64,000 bases of DNA from Pseudisothecium myosuroides (lineage: Eukaryota > Streptophyta > Bryopsida > Hypnales > Lembophyllaceae). Both the position numbers and the translations under genes were made by a program. Below the pieces are notes generated by a model. That model saw only the letters and a program-made list of their open reading frames with translations, was not told the DNA's origin and made no database searches. Position 1 is the stretch's first letter. Each line of letters begins with the position of its first letter. The stretch covers positions 6,572,001 through 6,636,000 of the forward strand of contig OX637293.1 in NCBI GenBank assembly GCA_951799445.1. Direction: 5' to 3'. This document shows, one piece after another, positions 26,353 through 38,254 of this stretch.

Positions 26353-28698
26353 AGGAGAGGACGGGTAGAGGGGTGAACAACTTTGTAGGAGAGATCGCGC
26401 CCAGAATATCAAACAGCTCGTTTGTGGGTGAATTTGTTTTGAGATTGCTTTGCCATTGCAGAGGAGAGGGCTACATTTCTTTCTTGTGAGTCCCGTCCAG
26501 CTATGTGTGCCGCCTTTTCGTTAAGTTTCAGCTGCTTGCGCAGAACCCCCGTTGCAGAAGGTACAGGACGGGTTTTTTTTTTGTTAACCACGTGTTGAAG
26601 TGCACGCCGAGCACCCCTTATATTGGCGCCAACGTCCTCCTATTCGCTCTCCCCCTTTAGTCCTTTGATTGACAGTCAATGCATTCCATCTGGCAACACC
26701 TCTGTTTTGCAATGCATTTTTCATTTTCACACGACTTTGCAAGCACACATTGCACATCATCAGTACACAAAACAACAAATAAGCTTAAGTTTCAAGAAAC
26801 TAAAATAGGTTGTGCAGCAGTCATTCATCGACATTGATAGACAACACCGGAGCGCTGGGCACCAAGTTGCGCCGTGCAAATCTCAACCTCCTTCAATGAT
26901 TGGAGAGTGCATGCTTTGACTACAATGTTGTAATTTGTATTTCATGGATCCCAACAGCAGTTGTCGCCATTCAATTTTTGAGTCACCATTCATGGCGAGC
27001 GTGTTGTGCATGACCGTAGACACTGCTCCCTTTCATTACGACGACTAATTTAATATCTTTTAATTCGTTGGATTATCATAATGGCCATGTTTGACCCCAT
27101 TTAACTAAAAGCGCTCCTTGTTCCCTTACATCTACGTATCCGGCAATTTTTGGTGCTAATTATAGTCTGCCACCCAGTAACTCACTTACGATATTTTGTC
27201 AACATCCGTTGAACTCAGCACCGCTCTTCCAGCATGCCAACTATGCCTCCATGTAGACTCGACATTTACAAACACGCGTAGGTCTGAACAGCCACTCATT
27301 GTTTGCTATATCACCGCCTTATTACCCTACGCTCGGGTCAGATTCGTTAAAAATTAATTCAAAATATAAATAAATATGGCATGTAATGAAATTTTCAAAA
27401 ATTATAACGTGGCTTATTTGAAAGTGTAGAAAATGTTAATAAAAATAATTTGAATCCTAAAAAAAACCTAATGAAAAATGAACGTCTGATTTGGCAAAAA
27501 TTAAGTTATTTTTGTAAAAAAAGTGCCACATGTCATCTTGTGAATGGTGTGAGGTGACATGCACCTATGAGAATCTAATGTGGAAATTCAATTTTGGCAC
27601 CTGGGTGCGGAATCAAACCTTCTTGTACATAATGAGTGGGCAAACGACATCAGAGAGTTTCCTCTTGTGTCAAGCTGACAAATTGTTTTAAGACCGTGCT
27701 CCCTTTTAAGTTTTTTTTCTTGAAACAAATGGACAATTTCCTTGCAAAAGGGAAACAGTACATAGAACCTAAGGACCCCGTCCCCAACAGAATTTTTACA
27801 TTTTTCAGAAATAAATTTTAAATCAAAGCTAAGTACTGATGAGAACACACTCAACATCACCCAGCCTCACCCCAGCCTCGCAGGTGGCACAAGAGCCAAA
27901 CCGGTGCCTCAATTGGAGGCAAGGAACCTGAAACGCTGCTCAAGTTTTGGTAAAGCCTGTACAGTATTGCAGTACAACAGGAGGACCCTCTGCTACAGCG
28001 CTAAAATTCAGTGAAAGTTCAGTGAAATATTATAATGCTTGGCAAACGAAATTCAAATTATTCTAAATCTGGTTAACGAAAGGGAAATTCGAGCTAAAAG
28101 AAAAGATTTCGAATGGGGTGTTACGAACCTGACCTCAACGTACGGTATGCCTCCCTTAGCATCAAGTGCAAACGTACCCTAATTATACAGCAATACCTTA
28201 CAATGCCTTGGATTGTTGTATAACTTAACGTCTTTGTGCCAACTCTAAAGCATAAATAAATTTTGAAGAAACAAAATAAGAATGCAAATATACAATGACA
28301 ATCAATCAAAAGTTTCAATTCAATAATTTCAATTAATTGTATTGCTAAGCAAATTTAAATTAGTAATAAAAACATGGCAATGTAGTCTTTATCTCTAGAA
28401 TGTTGGATGATAAATTTATTTATTTATTTTATAAGACAATGATAAGGATAAAACTTTTAAATGTTGATTTTCTATTATATTTACTTGTGGTTGGCGCTTG
28501 TTTTTTTATGCAAAGATTATTTTCTTTTATTTATTTATTGTTATATTATATTGGCATTTTGATTCTTAAAATTAAAGTTTTTACAAACATGTAGATGTAT
28601 TATGACTATTGTAATATTTGTGTTGTTATCCAATTATGTCTATCATATATGTGTGTTGTTATCTAAATGCAATAGCCAAATTGCTTGGAATATAGCAT
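26353..28698. other. Intergenic stretch, less AT-rich between 26.4 and 27.3 kb
   Basis: Short ORFs on both strands, none longer than 90 codons or recognisable. Confidence 0.4.
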
Positions 28699-30495
28699 TA
28701 GAGGAGATTTGAGCCTCTAAAAGATCATTTTAGGGCTGTTCCCAATGCTGGGAACAACGCACTGCTGTCAGAAAAAAAAATCGGGTTTATTCTGGTACAT
28801 CTCTTATCTAGAGCATTATTCTATTCATCTCCAATCAATTTGTTTCATATCAAGGAGGAGTTTTGCTTTATCAACCTTCAATCATAATATGGACAAGATC
28901 ATTTTAGTTTAGATCCTATTTTATATCAAAGTTGCCTGTTCTTTCCTGAGACATATGTCCTGCTATGATGATTGTCTATTTGGTGCTATCCATGCAGAGG
29001 CTATACCACATCAAAAATCACATTTGTCACCAGATGTATCATATTTCTACCATAATAGACTTTGAGTGTGACTCATTTTTCCTTGAGACTCATATTCTAC
29101 CAAGGAAACTGTCCGTAAAAAGGCTTGCTCATAAGAAAGTTTGCTTGGTCCATACTAATCACTTTCCATTAGTCTCATGTAGTTTTTCTATAACTAACAC
29201 ATGTTTAATCACATATATCTCAATAGTATCAGTTTTCATAAATATCCATAGCGATTTGCACAAAAATATTTCTAGATGAAGTGGAATTAAGAAGTTTTGC
29301 TAACTAAGAATACTAAGAAACTCCAAAAGGTTGCTGCCTTCACCTGCACCCATGACCACCAACGTCAAAAAATGAGGTTAGTACGCTGTATGCAAAGTGT
29401 CTACATGCAAGCAATGCGTGTTATAGCCTTTACTTATTGCAACTCATATACTTAGAGCAAATAACCTTCAGAAAAAATAACCAACATTCATGCAATCATA
29501 TAAGTTTCTTTTTGAACCTGTGAGCAACTCGGTCGTTGCGATGATGCCATGTTTGTGTTCAGCCAATGTAACAGTGCACTCTTTGGATTACTCTCCAAAA
29601 GTGCGGAGCAAAATAACATTCCCAGCAATCTACTCAAGTCACTATAGCTCTTGGAACAAACCAGAGTTGAAAATAGTAACCTCAGTCTTTGAGCCTGCTC
29701 AGTTTGAACAATGAGATTTCAGATAGTTGGACCGACTTGGATTCATCTAGTTGTCCTGTGTGGGTGATGAAAGTAGCCATATCCAATCAGTACCTTGGAA
29801 TACCAAATGTATGGGCTGTTTTCGGAAGCCTAACTATATCTACCACCGTGGTGAAGTAGTGTCAGTAACCGTCCAAAAGTGATCATGCTGTCTTTAGGAT
29901 TTATTCAGATAGTGTTGGCAGGAAGGGCCTAGTTCTGCCCAAATCTCCTTGACCAGTTTGTTTTAATTTCCGTATTTACTCAAATGATACATTTCTGAGT
30001 ATGTTTTGTATCCTTTATTATATATTATGAGTTGGTTCTGCATCCCTGGCAGTAGTCTCACTAAATAATTCTGGTAAGCAAGAAACTAGTACTGATCTCA
30101 AAAGATTGCCTTTACTTGTGAGCATTAGGCCAGAATGCCACATAATTACTATTTCTTATTGATAGAGATTGAGATATAAACAATTATCTCCATATTTAAT
30201 ATAATAAGCATTTTTTAGACAAAATAATCAGGAATAATAAAAACACTGAAAATAATAGTCACCATCATTGAATCTTTCCTAGTCAAGAATCTGACACTAG
30301 GTTAAGAAATCTGGAAAAAAAGAAAAAAAGAAAAGTTGTTAAAATGTTAAAAGAATACTAAAAATAAAAAAATAAAAAAATGACGTGGTAGTCGCTTGGC
30401 CATGTCCGACTGATGATTTGGCAGTGTCCTAGCGTTCCTGCTGAGTTCCCACAATCCGGGAACTTACAGACTCTTAGAGGCCCGAATCTCCTCTA
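28699..30495. mobile_element. Family D MITE split by a 1.5-kb insertion
   Basis: The left part, 28699-28780 (TAGAGGAGATTTG, GTTCCCAATGCTGGGAAC), and the right part, about 30310-30495 (TGACGTGGTAGTCGC, GAATCTCCTCTA), are the two halves of the element at 35560-35860. Between them lie about 1,530 bp of unrelated sequence inserted in the A-rich middle. I could not identify the insert; a 74-codon ORF in it (29490-29714) matches nothing I know. Confidence 0.6.
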
Positions 30496-31297
30496 ATGTA
30501 TAGTAGTAATTATATAGTTGGTTGTTTCAATTGAGACAATGATATAATGATTGACAACACTAGAATACAATTGGATGGAAGGGGACATTGCCAAAGCATG
30601 CCTAAATCCTAAATATGCAAAGTTTCACTATAAGAGCATTCCTACCAGTCATCCACTATTGGAATACGACCTGTTAGGTTTTAGGCGTGGAAACTAGTTC
30701 TCTTCAATTCGAACGCTTGTGGGGATTAATGTTGGTCAGGCACCGGGCAATCGGACACCGGGCTGCTTCGGTTGGAAAAAAATCATAATAAGCATAAGCC
30801 ATGTTTGAAAACAGAGGCACAAACTAGAAGTTCTTTTTGAATTTTGGATTCAAGCTCTAAGTGCGCTTTTGCTTGGTTTAGAGTCACTGTTTAATGTTTT
30901 GAAGTTGTGTTTTTTGCGACTATTCACCAACATCTTTTAGTGATATATCCGTCATAATAATTATGTGGCGTGTTTTGGTTGATACCCGTCTGCAGCAACC
31001 ACCTTGGAGCTGGTATGTATCCGGATCCGCCACAATATCGGGCATGTCTCTGGTGACCGTTGTCTCTCTTTTGCGCTAGGGTTTGATTTCATTTGCCCAC
31101 TTCACGTTCGCTGCGTTGTGGCCTTCTTGTGGTGATAGTTACCATTCACTACGATTTATGTTGGTGGTTTTGTCCTTGACTACAATCAAGGTTTTCCCGG
31201 ACAAGGTTTTAATGAAGCAACAAGCATATATATCTTGCTAGATTATATAAATTACAGTATATGATATTGCATAGAATTTTATATAAATTATATAAAT

Positions 31298-31486
31298 GGG
31301 CAATTTTGTTACAATGGCATATTATTTTAGAATGGCCTGAAAACAATTTAGAACGGCCGTTCTAAATCTATACCTGTCCTAGATGGTTCAGAACAGCCAT
31401 TTTGAAATCTATATCTGTCATAGATGATGAAAATGGCACGCCGTCAAAGTGGCACTTGGAATACCGCCATTTTAACAAAATTGCCC
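31298..31486. mobile_element. hAT-like MITE, 189 bp
   Basis: Terminal inverted repeats of about 20 bp start GGGCAATTTTGTTA. It is flanked by a perfect 8-bp direct repeat ATATAAAT (31290-31297 and 31487-31494). An 8-bp target duplication is typical of the hAT superfamily. It lies about 350 bp upstream of the first piece of the nuclease-kinase gene. Confidence 0.78.
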
Positions 31487-33507
31487 ATATAAATGTTATG
31501 TCGAGCGAGGAGAAACATCTTATCTTAATACGCTCTCCATTTATAGTCTACTATAATTTACTAGACTTTACTTTAGTTAGAGGCTCCCTTGGACCAATAG
31601 AAGAGGAGGAGAATTATTTATAGATTCTCTCTCCTTGGTATATCTTTACTTTACTTTGAATATATTTAAATTCTTTTCTTCTTACATACTTTGGTTATAT
31701 AATACTTTGTAGTTTCATTTTGTTTCTATTCTCAACAATGTTGGTGTTTTTTCGTCTCTCTTTTTTTTTCCAGGCCTTTGTCTTATAGCAGCTCTTGTGC
31801 TTACAAACTTCTCTTCTTTTTTTCTTTGCAAATTTTTTGAGATGGACGAGGATGAGAAATATCTTTGAACACTCTTGCAAACTAGAAGTCAAGATCTGCA
31901 TATTGGAGATGATGATATCAACAAGTTGGTGGCGTCGGGATTTACAAGTGCCTATGTAATTGGAGTTGCTGGAGAGGACAAGTTGCTCAAGGTTCTTCCT
32001 CATCGATTAGGTGTCGTGACAGGGCTCATTCAGACGTTTGGAGAGCCCGAGCATCCTACAAGTATGTTTCCGCATCAAGGGTTCATTGTTTTTGAGTTGA
32101 TATTTTGTGAGCTTGCTGCTTTGCACTGTTTCAATAGGGCACTATGGACAGTGTGCTTAGGGGTACCATGGATTTTGGACTTGCAACTTAGAGGCTTTCT
32201 CTAGTGATTTACGGGCAGCTGTTACTCTTTGGTCTACTTAAGGGTTTCTTCAGGTTTGTTTGTGACCTTTGTATGTGATCCCACTACAAGGATTTTTGTG
32301 TACTATTTAACAAAGAATTAACAAAAAATTGTCAACTACTTTGTCAGTGGGAACGTCTCAATTTGGCCACTTCTTTGACAGAACTTTGTCAACATTTGGT
32401 CACTTATGACATAATTTACGTCATATTTTATTTTTTGAAACGCATTTCTATGCGAGCCTAGAACTTTTTCAGGCATGACTTTGCGTATCCTATTCATGTG
32501 TTTTTTATCTGGAAAAGAAGGTGGTCCACCTCAGTGCTGAGATGCAAAGTATAGGCAATTGACAGGTGGAGATTCTACGGTACAGAAGTGCCTTTTTCAC
32601 ATTCCATTGCCTCCCTGATGTGCGAGTGCCATCATATTCGTCCGATTTCAGAGCATGTGCGGCATCCTGACACTACCACCAAAAAAACCATTAGACTCAT
32701 ACAATACAAACGGCAATTGTTATATTCAAACAAATTCAACAAGAAACATAAGATTTCAATAGTTGTCAAAAACAGTACCTAGTAGTAAGAACATGAACGT
32801 TCATCTCAATCCCTAAAAGAAGTTTTAGCCGTGCTTGAGTAGAGTACCTAAATGACTCATTCATTTCTTATGAAAGCTCAATATCCTGCATAAGCAAATG
32901 GAACAAAAGTAAGTATAAATTGGTAAGACAAAAGTAAACAAAAACTTAAACTTACTTCTTTGTAATAATAACTACCCTAGATTCCTCACATATTCCTTTA
33001 TTTAACCTCAAAAACGCAGGAAATAGAAACATATGGAAATATGTAAAAGAGCATGGAGTCAATTCAAACTACTGATGGAAATGAAAGTGAGAAAAAAACC
33101 GAACTCAGTGTGTAGAACTTATCCGCCATTGTGGGAATCTGTAAGGACGATGACACATTAGGACATTTCTAAAGGAAAATCTTCAAGTCAGAGACCTGAA
33201 ATTCCTAGCTAGTGCTTGAGAATTTTAGAGCGTTTGCATTACGTTGAACTTACATGTATGATTGTCGATGCTTGAGCGCTGTGTAACTCCAGTAAGACTG
33301 CAATATGCACTCCAAGAAGTCCAACACTAGTTTTCAGTTCCCTCACACCTTGCTAGAAACTCTGACCTATACTCGTTGGGAAATTTTTGAATAGAGGATG
33401 GATTTGGCATGCATAATGGGCCGTTAATTCCATGATGGACTTCAATCTGTACGGCTTGATTTTGCTCGCCGCTGGAAACATGTAGGAGAACACTTCCAAA
33501 CTGGCAT

Positions 33508-33814
33508 TAGAGAAAATCTGGGGCCTCCGGAGGGCTGCTCCACAGCCCTCCGGAGGACCCTGAAATTTACTTTTTTTTTGTAAAAAAATCAATTTTTCCC
33601 CTATTTCCGCGCAGCAATTTCTACTGCAACAGTGGCGCAGGAAATGAAATATACAAGTAAATAAAACAAAAAATAAAATAAAATTCCGATTTCGGCGAGC
33701 AGTCAACCAAGCTGACTGCTCACCAAGGGCCAGTTCTGTAGTGACAGGCCAAGCATTTTAATAGCTTGGCATGTCACTGCGGAGCAGCCCTCCAAAGGGC
33801 TGATTTTTTCTCTA
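33508..33814. mobile_element. TA-flanked MITE, family E, copy 1
   Basis: Termini TAGAGAAAAAATCAGCC-like with GCCCTCCGGAGGGC palindromes next to each end; TA at both edges. Lies 20 bp from copy 2 (33835-34167) in inverted arrangement, inside the 3.6-kb CACTA element. Confidence 0.65.
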
Positions 33815-33834
33815 ATGTCAGATCCACAAATCAT

Positions 33835-34167
33835 TAGAGAAAAAATCAGCCCTCCGGAGGGCTGCTCCGGAGTGACTTGCCAAGCTATTAAAAAGCTTGG
33901 CCTGCCACTCCATTTTTGTCTTGCGGTGAGCAGTCAGCTTGGCTGACTGCTCGCCGAAATCGCGATTTTTTTTTTTTTTTTTTTTTTTATAATAATTTTT
34001 TTAAGATTAAATTTTAAAAAAAAAAAAAAAAAAAAAATTACTAGTAATTTTTGGTTCCTGCGCCAGTTCTGCTGCAGTTTCTGCCGGGCGGAAATAGGGG
34101 AAAAACTATTTTTTTGGCAAAAAAAAAGTAAATTTCAGGGTCCTCCGGAGGGCTGTTTTTTTCTCTA
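33835..34167. mobile_element. TA-flanked MITE, family E, copy 2
   Basis: Starts TAGAGAAAAAATCAGCCC and ends with the reverse complement. It carries long A and T runs near 33970-34040 and the same GCAGTCAGCTTGGCTGACTG palindrome as copy 1, in the opposite order. TA target and short hairpin ends fit a Tc1/mariner-like MITE. Confidence 0.65.
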
Positions 34168-35559
34168 ATGAATTCCTAACATGAAGATAAAGTTTCTAGA
34201 GATAAAGTTAATATGCTGCCTCCCATCTTCTCAAACAATCCCTGCATGATCCTCTCTGTTTTCTACAACAAAACAATTTCCAAGAATTCTCCGCAAGAGC
34301 AAGACCATTCCACCCTCTACTAAGACCACCCAAGCATCAGCTCAAATTCAACACATTGGATTGATATATATGCGCGGCGTGGATGTAGCAGAATTCTTCG
34401 GTGACTGTTGCAAAATTCCTAGTCTCCACCATAAAACCAAAATTAGGGATTGACAAGAGAAATAGCTTGGAATCACCAAAGGAAGATCTAATTTACCTTG
34501 AACATAAAACCACCAGAAATCCTCAAGCCTCGACTTGAAATTCAAAGCCGTGGATGTGAAAACTTAGAGTAGGTCTATAAAAATTCTTCAACAAAATCCC
34601 CAGTCCCCACAATAAACTAAAAGCATCACAACCCTGTAGCGATGAGTTGCTCCTATACTAATCCTATTCACTCTTTTCTACATGATTAATGGCAAGATAA
34701 CAAAGCCAAAAAACAACTTGAGCTACACAACTACTAGAATCAGAATGAAGTATTTGAATCAAGGCTTCTAAGAATATTACAACAACAAAGTAAAAAAGAT
34801 TGAAATCAACAACAGCTAGAATTTTTCCATTCCTCACCATCACCAACACCATTGAGAGCATTACCATCAAATAGAGCCGCACACCAATTTCACAACGCAA
34901 TTTGCTACAATATCAATGGCAAGATAACAAAGCCACTATATAAACTCAACTAGATAACTATTAGAATTAAAATGAAGGGATTCTTACAGCTAAGGAGTCC
35001 TAAGAGTGTTAAAACAACAAATTACAAAAGATAAAAAACAACTCGTGCAACTGGGCGGCACGACAACGGACGCTACATCGCAGCACAACAAACCCTAACT
35101 CTGAGACGTCGAACCCTAACTCTCAAGAAGTTCAGCAACAGACATGCAAACTTAGGAAATAGTGGCAATATTTTAAACCAGATCATAAACTCACCTACTA
35201 CGACTGGACGGCGCGACAACGAATGCTGCAACGCGCAAACATACACAAGAAATCCCAACTCTGAGACATTGAACTGAGCGCCAAACCCTACTGGTACTGG
35301 TTCTCAAGTGTGACGGAAGACTAGAAATTCTTCCATCCCAAAAATCATCGAAATGTTTGTCAGTCAATTACCAAAATTTCATCCATCCAAATTTTATTGC
35401 ATCCATAGATTTGTCATTTGTTTGTCTTTAGTTCATACACAGACTACTGCGGTCTTCAAAATAGGGGGGATAAATTGATCAAAAATCGATAAAGAAATTG
35501 ACAAGTTCCAACGAATTGACAGGAATAAGTTACAAACACATGGCTATTGTCATTTCCAT

Positions 35560-35860
35560 TAGAGGAGATTTGGCCTTCTAAGAGCCCGCGAGTTCCCGGA
35601 CTGTGGGAACTCTGCAGGACTGCTGCGACGCTGCCGCATGGCCTGTCCGACGTGGCCAAGCGACTGCCACGTCATTTTATTTTATTTTATTTTTTTGAAA
35701 AAAAATTTTTTTTTTTAGTATTCTTTTAACATTTTAAGAACTTTTTTTTTTTTTTTTTTTTCTAAATTTTTTTAATAATTTTTTTTTCTGACATCGGGGG
35801 CTGGTTCCCAGCATTGGGAACAGCCCTGAAACGGTCTTCTAAACGCTCAGATCTCCTCTA
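35560..35860. mobile_element. TA-flanked MITE, family D, complete copy
   Basis: Starts TAGAGGAGATTTGGCC and ends AGATCTCCTCTA. Inside are GTTCCC/GGGAAC inverted motifs, a GACGTGGC palindrome and long T runs. Lies 55 bp inside the right end of the 3.6-kb CACTA element. Confidence 0.7.
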
Positions 35861-36700
35861 ATGGGACAATTTTGTGTCAGAATCTTGTCATTTTAGATTC
35901 CTTTTCCTCGTAGTGTCCTATTCTGTAATTTTGGGAGTAAATATTTTGGAGCTTCCTCTATGTGGTTTGGTGAAATCCATTCGCCAATTCTGGGCATTGC
36001 TCTGTTTCGTGGGTGCTTTGTATCAAGAACAGTGTTTGCTTTTCCAGTGTACCAAGTGTATTCTTTCCTCGACCAACACAATAGTAATCATTACAAGTGT
36101 AGTACTTGGTGTCTTTGGATTTTTAGTCTAATAACTGGGTTGCATGTACAGATAAATGCCCAGAATTTGATTGGCTATGTCAAGACTTGCTGATGTGGGA
36201 CTTAGGGATTTTTTGCAAGACACCAAGCACCACGCAAAGGGAGCGGATGTATACGCCTGTGAGAGTGGAGTATTGGGACATGGTGAAAGACATTGAAGAC
36301 TATCTGAACAAGTCTAAGAGGGATAAGTCTAAGCGTGTACATAAGAAAGTGCATCACTCTATATTCACAACAACACCGTAGAGTTTGGTATCCATCGCTA
36401 CCTATGTCTTGGTCAGCATCTACGATTTTGTTAGTAAGAAGCAATCAAGTTCCTCGATAACATTCGGCGAAGAATTCAACCTTGAAGTGCTACCAAAATC
36501 TTTAACAGAATCTTCAACCGAAGGAGGAGAGTCGATGAACCCAGACGGATCAAAGGTTGAGGATAGAGACGTTCAAAAATGTCTCTTTTATGCCAGACCT
36601 CCTCGTGTGGATGTGTTAATTTGCAGCAAGGGCGAGGCCATTGCTTCTCTTGAGCTCAAGAATGGAGGTCTCGGATGTCCCGTACCCATATGGAAACTGT

Positions 36701-36969
36701 CACTATAAGAAACCCGCGTTTTAGATGACCCGCCCTAATTTTTTATAATGGATTTTGGGTGATGTCAATGTTGACAACCAAAAAATTTATGTCAACAAAA
36801 ATGTCCAACATAACATCAATGTTGACAATCCAATGTTTTTATATCAACATTGATGTTACGTTGTACATTTTTGTTGACATAAAAAATTTTGGTTGTCAAC
36901 ATTAACATCACCTAAAATCTATCATAAAAAATTAGGGCTTGTCACCTAAAACGCGGGTTTCTTATAGTG
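36701..36969. mobile_element. CACTA-type MITE, 269 bp
   Basis: Termini CACTATAAGAAACCCGCG and its reverse complement, flanked by TGT on each side (36698-36700 and 36970-36972). Almost the whole element is an imperfect hairpin. It lies inside the coding reading of the nuclease-like piece. Removing it with one target copy lets that frame run on for about 20 codons. Confidence 0.88.
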
Positions 36970-37218
36970 TGTGCGTGGGCAAGATGCTCATGTCGGATAG
37001 GTTCACTATGGCCAGATCTCATTGGATTTTTGGTTGATCCCCGTTTTCATGATTTGTCAAGAATGCTCCATTGTCAAGCCTTGCTAACATCGGGGCTGCA
37101 TTGATTTAGGGATCGACATCGGCTGTTGGTGTCGTCGTGACATAATGGAAGGACATGCCATGAGTATTCTGAATTGCATTTGTCAGTTGTATGAATACTT
37201 GGTTTTGTAAGCAGTTCA

Positions 37219-37448
37219 TTAACCCTTGAATGACGCGGCGGACATTTGCCGACCGATGAATGACAGAGAATCTTTGCATGGGGACAAAAGTACAACTATT
37301 CATCCTCTGAAGTTTGTTGTAAAAAGGGAAGGTCTTCTACAATAGGTTGACTTCCAATGAGTACTTTTCCATTTTTTTTAAGGCAATGATTCTCACGGTA
37401 TTTAAACAGATGATTTCCACGGTCACCAGTCCGTCCTTTAAGGGTTAA
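37219..37448. mobile_element. TTAA-flanked element, family C (230 bp)
   Basis: Begins TTAACCCTTGAATGACG and ends GTCCTTTAAGGGTTAA. Contains a GATGAATGACA...CTATTCATCC inverted motif. A diverged copy of the same length lies at 55299-55529. It lies within the decayed nuclease-kinase gene. Confidence 0.72.
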
Positions 37449-38254
37449 CCCTTGTCTACCTTGGGATTATTCGCATGGGGCTAGCTCAGCCTAGGACTCA
37501 GTGCTGCCAAGTTTGCCACTGCCTTTGTCATGATATTCCAGTAAAAGGGCAATCCTGTTTAACAAAACTTCGTTTTGCCCGGGCAGCTCTTTGGTGTTCC
37601 AACCTGGTTTTCTTATTCACACAGGTTTTTTTAGTCTTTGCTTTTGTCCGCACCCCTTTGTTGTTCCATCATGCTTTTTTTGTGTAATTTTTAGGGCATC
37701 TCGTGGATTACGTTTAGGAATCAAAAGGCCACAACAGGCACCCCGTTTTTCCCCCACTTTCACCTTCCGGTGGATTTTGTGCTTTCTAGTATGATACTGC
37801 AGTCGTGAGGCTGTCCTCATTCTACTTTCTTTTCCGTTGAGTTGCAGGGGGAAGGTTGGGTATGGCGTTCTCACCGATATCTAGAACTGGTATCTCTTCA
37901 GAAGAGATCATGACGGCTGCCTCTATATTTCAACAGGTTTCAAATTCAACGGCCGGGACCCCCCTTTGCCTGCTGCATTTGCTTATTTGGTCAATTCTGC
38001 TGTTGATGCCCATGGTGAGTTTGATGATATACCACCCAAGAGGGGTGAGCGTCTCTGGAGCTGGGAGGCTACCCGTTGCAGCAGTCCCAGTAGCAGCTCT
38101 AAAGATGGTAAAGACGAGGATAGTACCTACAAGCCAAATGAGTTCAATTCTGGTGGTTGCATAACGTCACCAACTAGGTAATCTATCTAGCCAGCTCCCC
38201 AAGCATTGGCATGTTCTTTTCTATGGAGACATAGAAGAAAACCAACGGTGAATG

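Larger units (their letters stand above)
32282..35915. mobile_element. CACTA-type element, 3.6 kb, non-autonomous
   Basis: The left end is CACTACAAGGATTTT; the right end, reverse-complemented, is CACTACGAGGAAAAGG. A TCC target duplication lies on both sides (32279-32281 and 35916-35918). It sits between the first piece (31842-32061) and the nuclease-like pieces of the decayed fusion gene. It lacks a transposase-like ORF and holds three nested MITE-like elements. Terminal similarity is only about 11 bp, so this is less sure than the short CACTA MITEs. Confidence 0.55.
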
